DNA of 64,000 bases. Origin: Flavobacterium sangjuense (lineage in GTDB: Bacteria > Bacteroidota > Bacteroidia > Flavobacteriales > Flavobacteriaceae). Positions 49,500 to 57,730 of the stretch are shown here, in pieces. The stretch lies in assembly GCF_004797125.1 (NCBI RefSeq), contig NZ_CP038810.1:992001-1056000 (forward strand), written 5' to 3'. A program made the position numbers and the translations under genes. A model generated the notes under the pieces. The model was not told the origin of the DNA and searched no databases. It worked only from the letters and a program-made list of their open reading frames with translations. Numbering within the stretch: position 1 is the stretch's first letter; each line of letters opens with the position of its first letter.

Positions 49500-50054
49500 T
49501 TGGCAAACGAACGCATCATATTAGGAATTGACCCGGGAACTACCATTATGGGTTTTGGGTTGATTAAAGTCGTCAACAAAAAAATGGAATTCATTCAGTT
49601 GAACGAATTGACTCTGAGCAAGTATGATGATCATTACACCAAACTAAAAGTTATTTTTGAACGTACCATCGAATTAATAGAAACTCATCATCCCGATGAA
49701 ATTGCGATTGAAGCACCTTTCTTTGGGAAGAATGTACAATCAATGCTTAAACTCGGAAGAGCACAAGGCGTAGCGATGGCAGCGGGTTTGTCGCGCCAAA
49801 TTCCAATTACCGAATACGAACCAAAGAAAATAAAAATGGCAATCACCGGAAATGGAAATGCCAGCAAAGAGCAAGTTGCCAAAATGCTCCAACAACTTTT
49901 AGGCTTAAAAGAGCTTCCAAAAAATCTCGATTCAACAGACGGTTTGGCTGCTGCGGTTTGTCACTTTTTCAATTCAGGGAAAGTTACCGGAACGAAAAGT
50001 TACACGGGTTGGGATGCGTTTGTAAAACAGAATGAGGAAAGAGTAAAGAAATAA
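49500..50054 (+). CDS. ruvC: Holliday junction endonuclease
   Basis: A 184-residue RuvC, which resolves Holliday junctions by paired nicks. The first catalytic Asp is in LGIDPGTTIMGFG (Asp11), the second acidic residue in AIEAPFFGKNVQSMLKLGRAQG, and the DSTDGLAAAVCH segment holds the last. The start is TTG at 49500, with no in-frame ATG upstream before the divergent gene. First gene of a six-gene run. Confidence 0.95.
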   Translation: MANERIILGIDPGTTIMGFGLIKVVNKKMEFIQLNELTLSKYDDHYTKLKVIFERTIELIETHHPDEIAIEAPFFGKNVQSMLKLGRAQGVAMAAGLSRQIPITEYEPKKIKMAITGNGNASKEQVAKMLQQLLGLKELPKNLDSTDGLAAAVCHFFNSGKVTGTKSYTGWDAFVKQNEERVKK

Positions 50055-50063
50055 TTGTAAGAT

Positions 50064-50336
50064 ATGCCTATTAATATTTACGAGGATAAAACATTCAAAA
50101 GCATAGCTAAATTATCTGATGATAATTGGGAATTGCCGGATCAAATAGATGCTCTTGAAAAATGGTTATTTTCTATTGGTAAAAACTTGCCAAAGGGGAA
50201 ATATGTTGCTGATGTAGGTTTTGATATAAGAAAGGATGCAAGTGGAGGCGGTGCTGTTATTAACTCGAAAATGATTAAAATGCTTGCTGAAATTGGGATG
50301 GAAATTTATTTGTCAGAATATCCAGAAGCAGACTAA
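50064..50336 (+). CDS. Small conserved-looking protein, function unknown
   Basis: A 90-residue acidic protein without signal peptide or membrane helix. I recognise no family. Segments such as NWELPDQIDALEKWLFSIGKNLPKGKYVADVGFDIRKDASGGGAVINSKMI suggest a small mixed alpha/beta fold. It sits between ruvC (9 bases) and hemW (2 bases) in the same operon, which argues that it is expressed. It could be an immunity-type protein, but nothing shows this. Confidence 0.6.
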   Translation: MPINIYEDKTFKSIAKLSDDNWELPDQIDALEKWLFSIGKNLPKGKYVADVGFDIRKDASGGGAVINSKMIKMLAEIGMEIYLSEYPEAD

Positions 50337-50338
50337 AA

Positions 50339-51472
50339 ATGAGCGGAATTTACATCCATATTCCTTTTTGCAAGCAAGCTTGTCATTACTGCGATTTTCA
50401 CTTTTCGACTTCACTAAAAAAGAAAGATGAAATGGTTTTGGCTCTAGCCAAAGAAATTGCTTTGCGTAAAAATGAATTCAAAGATGAGGTCGTCGAAACG
50501 ATTTACTTTGGCGGCGGAACTCCTTCGATATTAGAAATTGCAGACATCCGATTGTTGATAGATGCTGTTTATCAAAATTATAATTTGATTGAAAATCCTG
50601 AAATCACTGTTGAAGCCAATCCCGATGATTTAACGGAAACCCGAATAACCGAATTATCAAATAACCATATTAACAGATTAAGCATCGGAATCCAGTCTTT
50701 TTTTGAAGATGACTTAAAGTTGATGAACCGTGCGCACAATTCGGAAGAAGCAAAGAAATGTCTTGAAATTGCCACGAAATATTTTGAAAATATTTCCATA
50801 GATTTGATTTATGGAGTTCCAAACATGAGCAATATAAAATGGCTGCAAAATATAGAAACGGCTTTGTCCTTCAATGTACCTCATATTTCGAGTTACGCTT
50901 TGACGGTCGAGCCAAAAACGGCTTTACATAAGTTTATAAAGCAAGGAATTATTCCGCAGCCTGATGATGAAGTGGCACAAGAGCATTTTCATTTGCTGGT
51001 TGACAAACTAGAAGAAAACGGATTCATTCATTATGAGTTGTCGAATTTTGGAAAGGAGAATTATTTTTCCAAAAACAATTCTAGCTATTGGTTAGGAAAA
51101 AAATACATCGGAATTGGTCCTTCGGCGCACAGTTATGACGGTATTTCAAGAAGCTGGAATATTTCGAATAATACGCAATACCTTAAATCAATTGCAGAAA
51201 ATCAATTGCCATCAGAAACAGAAGCCTTGACCAAAACTGACCGTTATAATGAATATGTAATGACAGGTTTACGAACCATTTGGGGCATTTCTTTAGACAG
51301 AATTGAACGTGAATTTGGCAAAAGTTATTTGGATTATCTGAACCAACAAGCTGCTAAATATATTGAAGATCATTTGCTTTTTGTGGATGAAAATATTTTG
51401 CGAACTACTAAAAATGGTAAGTTTTTGAGTGACGGAATTGCAAGTGATTTGTTTTTACTAAATTTGGAATAA
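50339..51472 (+). CDS. hemW: Radical SAM haem chaperone HemW
   Basis: A 377-residue radical SAM protein. The cluster motif is C11-x3-C15-x2-C18 in FCKQACHYCDFHF. FGGGTPSIL, EANPDDLT and RLSIGIQSF follow, and a HemW-type C-terminal domain carries NEYVMTGLRTIWGISLDRI. HemW proteins were long annotated as oxygen-independent coproporphyrinogen III oxidases but lack its extra cysteine and act in haem trafficking. Its stop overlaps the next ATG (TAATG). Confidence 0.93.
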   Translation: MSGIYIHIPFCKQACHYCDFHFSTSLKKKDEMVLALAKEIALRKNEFKDEVVETIYFGGGTPSILEIADIRLLIDAVYQNYNLIENPEITVEANPDDLTETRITELSNNHINRLSIGIQSFFEDDLKLMNRAHNSEEAKKCLEIATKYFENISIDLIYGVPNMSNIKWLQNIETALSFNVPHISSYALTVEPKTALHKFIKQGIIPQPDDEVAQEHFHLLVDKLEENGFIHYELSNFGKENYFSKNNSSYWLGKKYIGIGPSAHSYDGISRSWNISNNTQYLKSIAENQLPSETEALTKTDRYNEYVMTGLRTIWGISLDRIEREFGKSYLDYLNQQAAKYIEDHLLFVDENILRTTKNGKFLSDGIASDLFLLNLE

Positions 51473-52224
51473 TGAAAGCACTAATCAACAACACCTTCGA
51501 AATCGACCTGTCAAAACCTATTGATATTTCTCTTCCGTTGACCAATACTGATGCCAATCCGATTGCTTGGTATATCGAAAAACCAACAATTGAACCGGTT
51601 CGTTTTGGTGATTGGATTGGACAAGTTTCTGAAGGAAGTTCGACTAATTTCAACAATATTTTCTTTAATCCGCACGGACATGGAACGCACACTGAATGTC
51701 TCGGGCACATTACACGCGAGTTTTATAGTATCAATCAATCTTTGAAACAGTTTTTCTTTACAGCCGAATTGATTTCGATTGCACCTGAAAGTATTGGAAA
51801 CGATTTGGTAATTACCAAGAAACAAATCGAAAGAGCATTAAATGGTAAAATTCCTGAAGCTATTGTCATTAGTACCTTGCCAAATTTAGAATCCAAAAAA
51901 CATAAAAATTACTCGAATACGAATCCACCATATTTACTAGAAGAAGCAGCTATTTTTATTCGCGAAAGCGGGATTAAGCATCTGCTGATTGATTTGCCAA
52001 GTGTTGACAGGGAAGAAGACGAAGGAAGATTATTGGCACATAAAGCCTTTTGGAATGTGAAAGATGTCAACAATCTCAATGCTGATGCGCGATTGGATTG
52101 TACGATTACCGAAATGATTTTTGTGGATGATAGTGTCAAAGACGGAAGTTATATTTTGAATTTGCAAATTGCTTCTTTTGAAAATGATGCTTCACCAAGT
52201 AAGCCAGTTTTATATAAGATATGA
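51472..52224 (+). CDS. Cyclase-family (kynurenine formamidase-like) hydrolase
   Basis: A 250-residue protein of the metal-dependent cyclase/formamidase family. The usual HxGTHxDxPxH motif appears as HGHGTHTECLGH at about residues 66-77, with Glu in place of Asp and Leu in place of Pro. LLIDLPSVDREEDEGRLLAHKAFW is also conserved-looking. The substrate is unknown; kynurenine formamidase is the best studied relative. It overlaps hemW by one base and the acetyltransferase by four. Confidence 0.8.
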   Translation: MKALINNTFEIDLSKPIDISLPLTNTDANPIAWYIEKPTIEPVRFGDWIGQVSEGSSTNFNNIFFNPHGHGTHTECLGHITREFYSINQSLKQFFFTAELISIAPESIGNDLVITKKQIERALNGKIPEAIVISTLPNLESKKHKNYSNTNPPYLLEEAAIFIRESGIKHLLIDLPSVDREEDEGRLLAHKAFWNVKDVNNLNADARLDCTITEMIFVDDSVKDGSYILNLQIASFENDASPSKPVLYKI

Positions 52225-52622
52225 TAATCGTTTCAACAGATAAAAGCAAACTAAATGTTCCGTTTATTCAAAACTTTTTGAAGGATATTTATTGGGCAGC
52301 CGGAAGAACGATTGATGAAGTACAAACGACAATTGATGCTTCGTTTTGCTTCGGAATTTATTTGGATGACGAACAAGTTGGTTTTGCACGAGTGGTTACC
52401 GATTATGTGGTTTTTGCCTATCTGATGGATGTTTTTATTGATGAAGAATACCGCGGAAAAGGTTATTCTTCCATTTTGATTGATGCCATGATGAAAGAGC
52501 CACAATTACAACAAGTCAAAATCTGGCGATTAGCGACTTCTGACGCCCATTTTTTATATGAGAAATTTGGATTTACAGCCTTGGCACATCCTGAAAAGAT
52601 GATGGAGAAAGTAATAAAATAA
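52221..52622 (+). CDS. GNAT-family N-acetyltransferase
   Basis: A 133-residue GNAT protein. The acetyl-CoA site is FIDEEYRGKGYSSILIDAMMKE (R/Q-x-x-G-x-G/A pattern) preceded by VVFAYLMDVFID, and LATSDAHFLYEKFGFTAL closes the fold. The substrate is unknown. Its ATG overlaps the stop of the cyclase-like gene (ATGA). Confidence 0.92.
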   Translation: MIIVSTDKSKLNVPFIQNFLKDIYWAAGRTIDEVQTTIDASFCFGIYLDDEQVGFARVVTDYVVFAYLMDVFIDEEYRGKGYSSILIDAMMKEPQLQQVKIWRLATSDAHFLYEKFGFTALAHPEKMMEKVIK

Positions 52623-52626
52623 GCTT

Positions 52627-52998
52627 ATGAACATTCAGCAACTTTACGAATTTTGCCTTTCCAAAAAAGCTGTAACCGAACATTTTCCGTTTGATGAAGA
52701 CACTTTGGTTTTTAAAGTTGGAGGCAAAATGTTTTGCCTGACTTCACTTAAGGAATGGGAAAAAGGAACTCCGGCTTTAAACTTAAAAGGCGATCCCGAG
52801 AAAAATGAAGAACTTCGCGCCGAATATGAGGCCATCAATCCTGGATTTCACATGAACAAAACCTATTGGAATACAGTTGATTTTAATGGTGATGTTTCCG
52901 ATAAAATGATGCTCGAATTAATCAATCATTCCTATGAATTGATATATAAAGGATTGACGAAGAAGTTACGTGATGAAATAGAAAAGGAAGCTAATTAG
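52627..52998 (+). CDS. MmcQ/YjbR family protein
   Basis: A 123-residue protein with the MmcQ/YjbR fold: CLSKKAVTEHFPFDEDTLVFKVGGKMFCL, ALNLKGDPEKNEELRAEY, and PGFHMNKTYWNTVDFNG. These are small DNA-binding-like or CyaY-fold proteins of unknown role. Last gene of the ruvC run. Its stop codon lies in the arm of a perfect 24-bp palindrome that acts as terminator. Confidence 0.92.
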   Translation: MNIQQLYEFCLSKKAVTEHFPFDEDTLVFKVGGKMFCLTSLKEWEKGTPALNLKGDPEKNEELRAEYEAINPGFHMNKTYWNTVDFNGDVSDKMMLELINHSYELIYKGLTKKLRDEIEKEAN

Positions 52999-53006
52999 CT
53001 TCCTTT
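52983..53006. terminator. Palindromic terminator overlapping the MmcQ stop codon
   Basis: AAAGGAAGCTAA directly abuts its exact reverse complement. The stop codon TAG (52996-52998) is in the right arm. GTTTTTA follows. It can serve both convergent genes. Confidence 0.8.
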
Positions 53007-53010
53007 GTTT

Positions 53011-54111
53011 TTACATTGATTTTTTCTGTTTTTCTACAAAACCATCAGCCTGAAGTTTGAGTAATTCTGTTGCGCCTTTTCTTTTGTAGTTGTATAATTC
53101 CTTGTCGTCCCGAATATCGGCATAGACTTTATCATAAATATCCGCATCGGTTTTCTTTTGTAATTCGCTTTGATAACGATTTTGCGAAATCACATTTTTA
53201 ATTCCCATTTCTAAATCTTCCTGTTTGAAATCGTATTCCCCTTTTGGCGATAATAATTTGGCAATAATTGGTGACGTTTCTATCGCTAAAAACAACAGCA
53301 TAATGAATAATGATGGAAGTAAAGGCAATTTCCCTAAGGCATTAATTCGAGCCATCAAACCATCAAAACCATCAATGATAGGTTGGGTTTCGGTAACTTT
53401 TTTGTCTAAATCTGTTTGCAACGTTTTGGCTCTGGCTTCTTTATCGGCAATGATTTTAGCGTTATTGATTTTCAAGGAATCCAATTGTTTGGCAGCCAAA
53501 TCATGAGCGATTCTTTTCTCTTTGTAAATTGGCCCTTTTCCCATTTTCTTTGTTCCTGCCGAGCCTTCCGCTTCAGTGATATAGGATTGATACAAGCTGG
53601 CGACTTCTTTTTCTTTTTTGGCAATGCCCGATTTTAAACTATCCATTTCGGCTTTGTTTTTATCGACATCAGTTTTGAAATAATTGGCAACCTGATTTTT
53701 GTTGGCAATAGCCATTTCATTCTTTTCTTTTAATATAACAGTGCTGATTTCTTTTTCAAAGATTTTGATTTCCAATGGTTTTGAAATCACGATAGCAATA
53801 ATAATCGCCAGCACAATTCGCGGTGACGCCTGAATTAATTCATCCAGAAAACTGTCTCTTTTCTTTATCGTTGAAACAATAAACCGGTCGAGATTGAAAA
53901 TTAAAAATCCCCAAACTATTCCGAATGCAATAGCAATATAGGGATTGTCAAAAACAGTGTAAAGGGCATAACTACTAGCGATAAATGCCATAACTGCTGT
54001 AAAGAAAACGGTGGCGCCAATACCGGCATACTTGTTTTGTTCGCCGTTAGAACAAGAGTTCACGATGTCGCTATCGGCACCTGAACATAGGAGGAAAAAA
54101 CGTTTTAACAT
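53011..54111 (-). CDS. DUF4407 membrane protein
   Basis: A 366-residue protein: N-terminal basic start (MLKRFFLLCSGADSDIV), helices at about residues 30-50, 58-78 and 95-113, a long central coiled coil (about 125-245, rich in Lys/Glu, MDSLKSGIAKKEKEVASLYQ), a fourth helix (LLPSLFIMLLFLAIETSPIIAKL) and a charged C-terminus. This layout and WGFLIFNLDRFIVSTIKKRDS define DUF4407; function unknown. Confidence 0.87.
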   Translation of the reverse strand: MLKRFFLLCSGADSDIVNSCSNGEQNKYAGIGATVFFTAVMAFIASSYALYTVFDNPYIAIAFGIVWGFLIFNLDRFIVSTIKKRDSFLDELIQASPRIVLAIIIAIVISKPLEIKIFEKEISTVILKEKNEMAIANKNQVANYFKTDVDKNKAEMDSLKSGIAKKEKEVASLYQSYITEAEGSAGTKKMGKGPIYKEKRIAHDLAAKQLDSLKINNAKIIADKEARAKTLQTDLDKKVTETQPIIDGFDGLMARINALGKLPLLPSLFIMLLFLAIETSPIIAKLLSPKGEYDFKQEDLEMGIKNVISQNRYQSELQKKTDADIYDKVYADIRDDKELYNYKRKGATELLKLQADGFVEKQKKSM

Positions 54112-54140
54112 GATGATGATTTTTTTGATTGATGATTATA

Positions 54141-54148
54141 CAAATATA
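54141..54148 (-). promoter_or_regulatory. -7 promoter element of the DUF4407 gene
   Basis: The minus strand reads TATATTTG, 30 bases before the start codon. Confidence 0.5.
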
Positions 54149-54350
54149 ACGCCAAAACTTGTAGTTTATTGTAAGCGGCTGAAATATTTGTTTTTTATTT
54201 AGTTCTGTAAATAAATTAGTATTAATAAGTTAGCTATTGTAAAATTTCGTAAATTAGCAATCCTCAATAAAAATACTCCCCAAATTTTTTTCAGCTCCAA
54301 ATTTCAAAGTTGTATCAATTAACCAATTATAAACAACAAAATTTGAAATT

Positions 54351-55169
54351 ATGAAAAAAATGAAAACGATTTTTTTAGCGGTGATTTTAGGACTGCTGCT
54401 AATGAGCAATACCAGTTTTGCTCAGGATGGGAAAAGCTATTTAGTTACTGTAACTAAATTGCATTGGAATATGGATAATAAAAGTTTTTCAAATGATGAA
54501 TGGATAGCAACTGAAAAAGAGTATCTGGACAAAGTGGTAAAAAAGAATCCTTTTATTGTTGGTCAGGAAGTTTTAATGCACAGTTTTACCGAAGACAACA
54601 CAGAACTCCTGCTAGTTACAACTTATGAAAATTGGGAAGCCATTGAAAAAGCCGGTGCTAAAGATGATGAGTTAGTTAAAGCAGCCTGGCCGGATGAAAA
54701 AGCAAGAAAAGCTTTTTTCGAAAAAAGAGGGCAATACTATGCGCATGGGCATTCAGACGAAATCTATGCAACAATGCCCGGAGCCAAATTACCTAAAGGG
54801 AATTTTGACAAAGACATGATTTACTATGTGAGAGTTGGTCATTTTGCTTATCCAAAAGACGGAACAGAGAAAGAGTTTTCAGAATTAGAAAAGCAATATT
54901 TTGATGCTGTTACCAATAAAAATGATTTGATAAAAGCCTATTATCCTAACCGTCATGCATGGGGCGCAGATAATACAGAATTCACAGAAGTCTATGTGGT
55001 TGAATCTTTAGCAGATTTAGACAGTGCGCTAAATAAAAACCGGGAGTTGTTTCAGGCAGCCTGGAAGGATGAGGCTAAACGAAAAGACTACAACGATAAA
55101 TCTGCAAAATACTTTACAGGAAAGCATAGCGATTATATTTATAAATCAGTGCATCAATTGGTGAAGTAA
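54351..55169 (+). CDS. Exported protein of two duplicated domains
   Basis: A 272-residue exported protein. The signal peptide (to about SFAQ25) is followed by two homologous halves of about 115 residues. Each has a beta-strand start (VTKLHWN..., VRVGHFAYP...), a long helix, and the matching ends WPDEKARKAFFEKRGQYYAHGHSDEIY and WKDEAKRKDYNDKSAKYFTGKHSDYIY. The alternation suggests ferredoxin-like (Dabb/ABM-like) folds, but I cannot place the family. A strong terminator follows. Confidence 0.75.
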   Translation: MKKMKTIFLAVILGLLLMSNTSFAQDGKSYLVTVTKLHWNMDNKSFSNDEWIATEKEYLDKVVKKNPFIVGQEVLMHSFTEDNTELLLVTTYENWEAIEKAGAKDDELVKAAWPDEKARKAFFEKRGQYYAHGHSDEIYATMPGAKLPKGNFDKDMIYYVRVGHFAYPKDGTEKEFSELEKQYFDAVTNKNDLIKAYYPNRHAWGADNTEFTEVYVVESLADLDSALNKNRELFQAAWKDEAKRKDYNDKSAKYFTGKHSDYIYKSVHQLVK

Positions 55170-55175
55170 TATTTT

Positions 55176-55214
55176 AAACAAAAAGGGCGGCTAATTTAGC
55201 CGCCCTTTTTGTTT
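55176..55214. terminator. Terminator of the duplicated-domain protein gene
   Basis: A 19-bp perfect inverted repeat around one base (core AAAGGGCGGCTAA / TTAGCCGCCCTTT), flanked by A and T runs; can work in both directions. Confidence 0.92.
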
Positions 55215-55297
55215 GCTTAACTCTACGAAATATTTGCTTTTAGAAATAACAAATCCGCCTGATAAGATCGGATTGTGAAAATATTAAGAGTAGAAAT

Positions 55298-55738
55298 CTA
55301 ATATTGATAAACAATTTGCTCGCCCCAACCTTCGAGATTTAATGTGATTTGATCTTGTCCTGCGATGTGAAGTGGCGTTAAATCAAAAGAAACTGTTTTT
55401 GAAAACACTGCAGCACAGGCTTCATTATTTATCAGCTGAAGTTTTAAATTTCTCTGCAAAGGAAAACTGTCAGGTAGATTATTGGTGCTAAACAAATTCA
55501 TTTCCCAAGTACTACCGCTGCAGCCACTCGAACTTATCGTTATATCAAGACAGTTTTCATTCAAGGAGACGCTTGTTATCATATAATTCGTTGTATTCAG
55601 ATTGTTATAAGCCTCTGTATTTATAATCTGGGATTGATTGTCGCAGTTTAGAGTGGTATTTTTGCTGCTGCTTTCTGAGCAGGCAAGAATAAAGGGAAAC
55701 AAAGAGCACAAAAAAAAGGAAGTAAAAATTCGTTTCAT
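55298..55738 (-). CDS. Lipoprotein, function unknown
   Basis: A 146-residue lipoprotein. Start chosen at ATG 55738 (MKRIFTSFFLCSLFPFILAC, lipobox LAC). The mature part has several cysteines (CDNQ, ENCLDI, SGCSGSTWEM, NEACAAVF), probably disulfide-bonded, in a beta-rich region. Similar small lipoproteins occur in Flavobacteria without an assigned role. Confidence 0.65.
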   Translation of the reverse strand: MKRIFTSFFLCSLFPFILACSESSSKNTTLNCDNQSQIINTEAYNNLNTTNYMITSVSLNENCLDITISSSGCSGSTWEMNLFSTNNLPDSFPLQRNLKLQLINNEACAAVFSKTVSFDLTPLHIAGQDQITLNLEGWGEQIVYQY

Positions 55739-55793
55739 AATATTAGCTTTTTTAAATGACGTTTTTTTGTTAAAAGGGTTGCGCACGGAATAA

Positions 55794-55822
55794 AAAACCC
55801 GCTTATTTCTAAACGGGTTTTC
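55794..55822 (-). terminator. Terminator of the M20 dipeptidase gene
   Basis: AAACCCG and CGGGTTT pair around a 13-base loop; the T run is on the minus strand. Confidence 0.75.
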
Positions 55823-55828
55823 TTGTAT

Positions 55829-57217
55829 TTATTTCGATAATTCAACAAAATATTTATAAAACAACGGAATTGTCTCAATTCCTTTTAGATAATTAAAAAC
55901 TCCAAAATGTTCATTTGGCGAATGTATTGCATCCGAATCCAAACCAAATCCCATCAGGATTGTTTTTGATTTTAATTCTTTTTCAAACAAGGCTACAATC
56001 GGAATACTTCCGCCTGAACGAACCGGAATAGCAGGAACTCCAAAAGTCTCCGTATACGCTTTGTTTGCCGCTTTATATCCAATGCTGTCAATTGGTGTTA
56101 CATAACCTTGTCCGCCATGATGCGGTGAAACTTTTACTTTCACCGATTTTGGTGCGATACTTTCAAAATGTTTTGCAAATAATTCGGTTACTTCTTCCCA
56201 ATCCTGATTTGGTACCAAACGCATCGAGATTTTTGCATACGCTTTACTGGCAATTACGGTTTTTGCTCCTTCTCCGGTATAGCCACCCCAAATTCCGTTA
56301 ACATCTAAGGTTGGGCGAATGGAGTTTCTCTCATTAGTTACATAACCTGTTTCTCCGTAAATATCTTCAATGTCTAAAGCTTTTTTATAATTGTCTAAAT
56401 TGAATGGTGCTTTTGCCATTTCGGCTCTTTCAGCAGCGGTCAATTCTTCCACTTTATCATAAAATCCTGGAATCGTAATGTGATTGTTTTCGTCGTGAAG
56501 TGAAGCAATCATTTTGGTCAACACATTAATAGGATTGGCTACAGCGCCACCATATAATCCCGAATGCAAATCGCGATTTGGACCGGTAACTTCTACTTCA
56601 ACATAACTCAAACCACGCAAACCAGTTGTAATACTTGGCTGCTGGTTAGAAATCATTCCGGTATCGGAAATTAAAATCACGTCACAGCTTAGTTTTTCCT
56701 GGTTTTTTTCTACGAACCAACCCAAACTTTTCGAACCAACTTCTTCTTCGCCTTCAATCATAAATTTTACGTTGCACGGAAGCGAATTGCTCTGAATCAT
56801 ATATTCAAAAGCTTTTACGTGCATATACATCTGGCCTTTGTCATCGCAGGAGCCACGGGCAAAAATGGCGCCTTCAGGATGAATTTCGGTAACTTTAATT
56901 ACAGGTTCAAATGGTGGCGAAGTCCATAGTTTCATTGGATCCGGCGGCTGCACATCATAATGTCCGTAAACCAGAACAGTTGGTAGGTTTTTGTCGATGA
57001 TATGTTCTCCAAAAACAATTGGATAGCCGGGAGTTTCGCATATTTCAACATGCTTGCAACCTGCTTTTTCAAGCGAAGCTTTTACCGCATCGGCAGTAGC
57101 AATTACATCATGAGCATAAGCGCTATCGGCACTTACAGAAGGGATTTTTAGTAATTCGATTAATTCATTGATAAAACGTTCTTTATTTTGTTGAACGTAA
57201 TTTTTTATGTTGTCCAT
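55829..57217 (-). CDS. M20 family dipeptidase
   Basis: A 462-residue dizinc peptidase. The metal and catalytic residues are in VLVYGHYDVQPP (His, Asp), RGSCDDKGQ (bridging Asp), MIEGEEEVGS (catalytic Glu and metal Glu) and the C-terminal DAIHSPNEHF (His). The dimerisation domain interrupts it in the middle (GLRGLSYVEVEVTGPNRDLHSG). Relatives are CNDP-like and succinyl-diaminopimelate-type dipeptidases; the substrate is unknown. Promoter at 57240-57247. Confidence 0.93.
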   Translation of the reverse strand: MDNIKNYVQQNKERFINELIELLKIPSVSADSAYAHDVIATADAVKASLEKAGCKHVEICETPGYPIVFGEHIIDKNLPTVLVYGHYDVQPPDPMKLWTSPPFEPVIKVTEIHPEGAIFARGSCDDKGQMYMHVKAFEYMIQSNSLPCNVKFMIEGEEEVGSKSLGWFVEKNQEKLSCDVILISDTGMISNQQPSITTGLRGLSYVEVEVTGPNRDLHSGLYGGAVANPINVLTKMIASLHDENNHITIPGFYDKVEELTAAERAEMAKAPFNLDNYKKALDIEDIYGETGYVTNERNSIRPTLDVNGIWGGYTGEGAKTVIASKAYAKISMRLVPNQDWEEVTELFAKHFESIAPKSVKVKVSPHHGGQGYVTPIDSIGYKAANKAYTETFGVPAIPVRSGGSIPIVALFEKELKSKTILMGFGLDSDAIHSPNEHFGVFNYLKGIETIPLFYKYFVELSK

Positions 57218-57239
57218 TGTAGTTGTTAATTAATACCGT

Positions 57240-57247
57240 CAAAGATA
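57240..57247 (-). promoter_or_regulatory. -7 promoter element of the M20 dipeptidase
   Basis: The minus strand reads TATCTTTG, matching TAnnTTTG, 23 bases before the start codon. Confidence 0.6.
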
Positions 57248-57294
57248 CAAATTGAAATTACATAAAGTTTTATTTGGAATTTAGAATTTGTTCT

Positions 57295-57323
57295 TTGGAA
57301 TTTAAAAAGAATAACTATATTTG
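57295..57323 (+). promoter_or_regulatory. Promoter of tRNA-Leu
   Basis: TTG (57295-57297), 18-base spacer, TATATTTG (57316-57323), 14 bases before the tRNA. Confidence 0.85.
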
Positions 57324-57336
57324 CACTCACAATTTT

Positions 57337-57418
57337 GCGGGTATGGTGAAATTGGTAGACATGCCAGACTTAGGATCTGGTGCCGCAAGGCGTGTAGGTT
57401 CGAGTCCTATTACCCGCA
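57337..57418 (+). tRNA. tRNA-Leu (TAG)
   Basis: A class II tRNA with a complete cloverleaf: acceptor GCGGGTA/TACCCGC, D-arm GGTGAAATTGGTAGACA, anticodon stem CCAGA/TCTGG with loop CTTAGGA (anticodon TAG), long variable arm TGCCGCAAGGCG, T-arm TAGGTTCGAGTCCTA, discriminator A. CCA not encoded. Followed by a terminator and then degenerate copies of its 3' end. Confidence 0.97.
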
Positions 57419-57421
57419 CTT

Positions 57422-57448
57422 AAAGCTTCTCTTTTGAGGAGCTTTTTT
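57422..57448 (+). terminator. Terminator of tRNA-Leu
   Basis: AAAGCTTCTC and GAGGAGCTTT pair around TTTT, then T residues. Confidence 0.88.
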
Positions 57449-57463
57449 AATTTTAAGATATTG

Positions 57464-57540
57464 TGCCGCAAGTCGTGTCTCGTTGCTCGCAACGAGATTA
57501 CCCGCACAGAAGCTTCCCAAACGAGAAGCTTTTTTATTTT
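57464..57540. repeat. Degenerate tRNA-Leu 3' end with its own terminator
   Basis: TGCCGCAAG-TCGTGT and ATTACCCGCAC repeat the variable arm and acceptor end of the tRNA-Leu. The T-arm is replaced by an 8-bp hairpin (TCTCGTTG-CTCG-CAACGAGA, 57478-57497). A GAAGCTTC...GAAGCTTTT hairpin with T run follows (57508-57540). Confidence 0.8.
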
Positions 57541-57547
57541 AAAGATA

Positions 57548-57618
57548 TTTGAGTCTCGATGCCAACAACGATATTGCCCACACAGGAAAGTTCTAACTTT
57601 TGTTAGGGCTTTTTTGTT
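57548..57618. repeat. Second, more decayed tRNA-Leu tail with terminator
   Basis: GAGTCTCGATGCC...GATATTGCCCACACA resembles the preceding copy with more changes, and is followed by the hairpin AGTTCTAAC...GTTAGGGCT with T run (57587-57618). With the previous entry it fills much of the 311-base gap 57419-57730; the rest is AT-rich with nothing recognisable. Confidence 0.6.
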
Positions 57619-57730
57619 ATTAATTGGTTAATAATATGTTTACACTTTATTGTTTTGGAGTGTTTTAATTTTTGTAAATTGATTTATTTTTACAACATAA
57701 AAATCTTTTTGATTTAAATCTATAATCCTA

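Noticed and set aside
57419..57618. Additional functional tRNA genes after tRNA-Leu
   Set aside because: Only the 3' part of the tRNA is repeated; there is no anticodon arm or 5' acceptor strand, so no cloverleaf can form.
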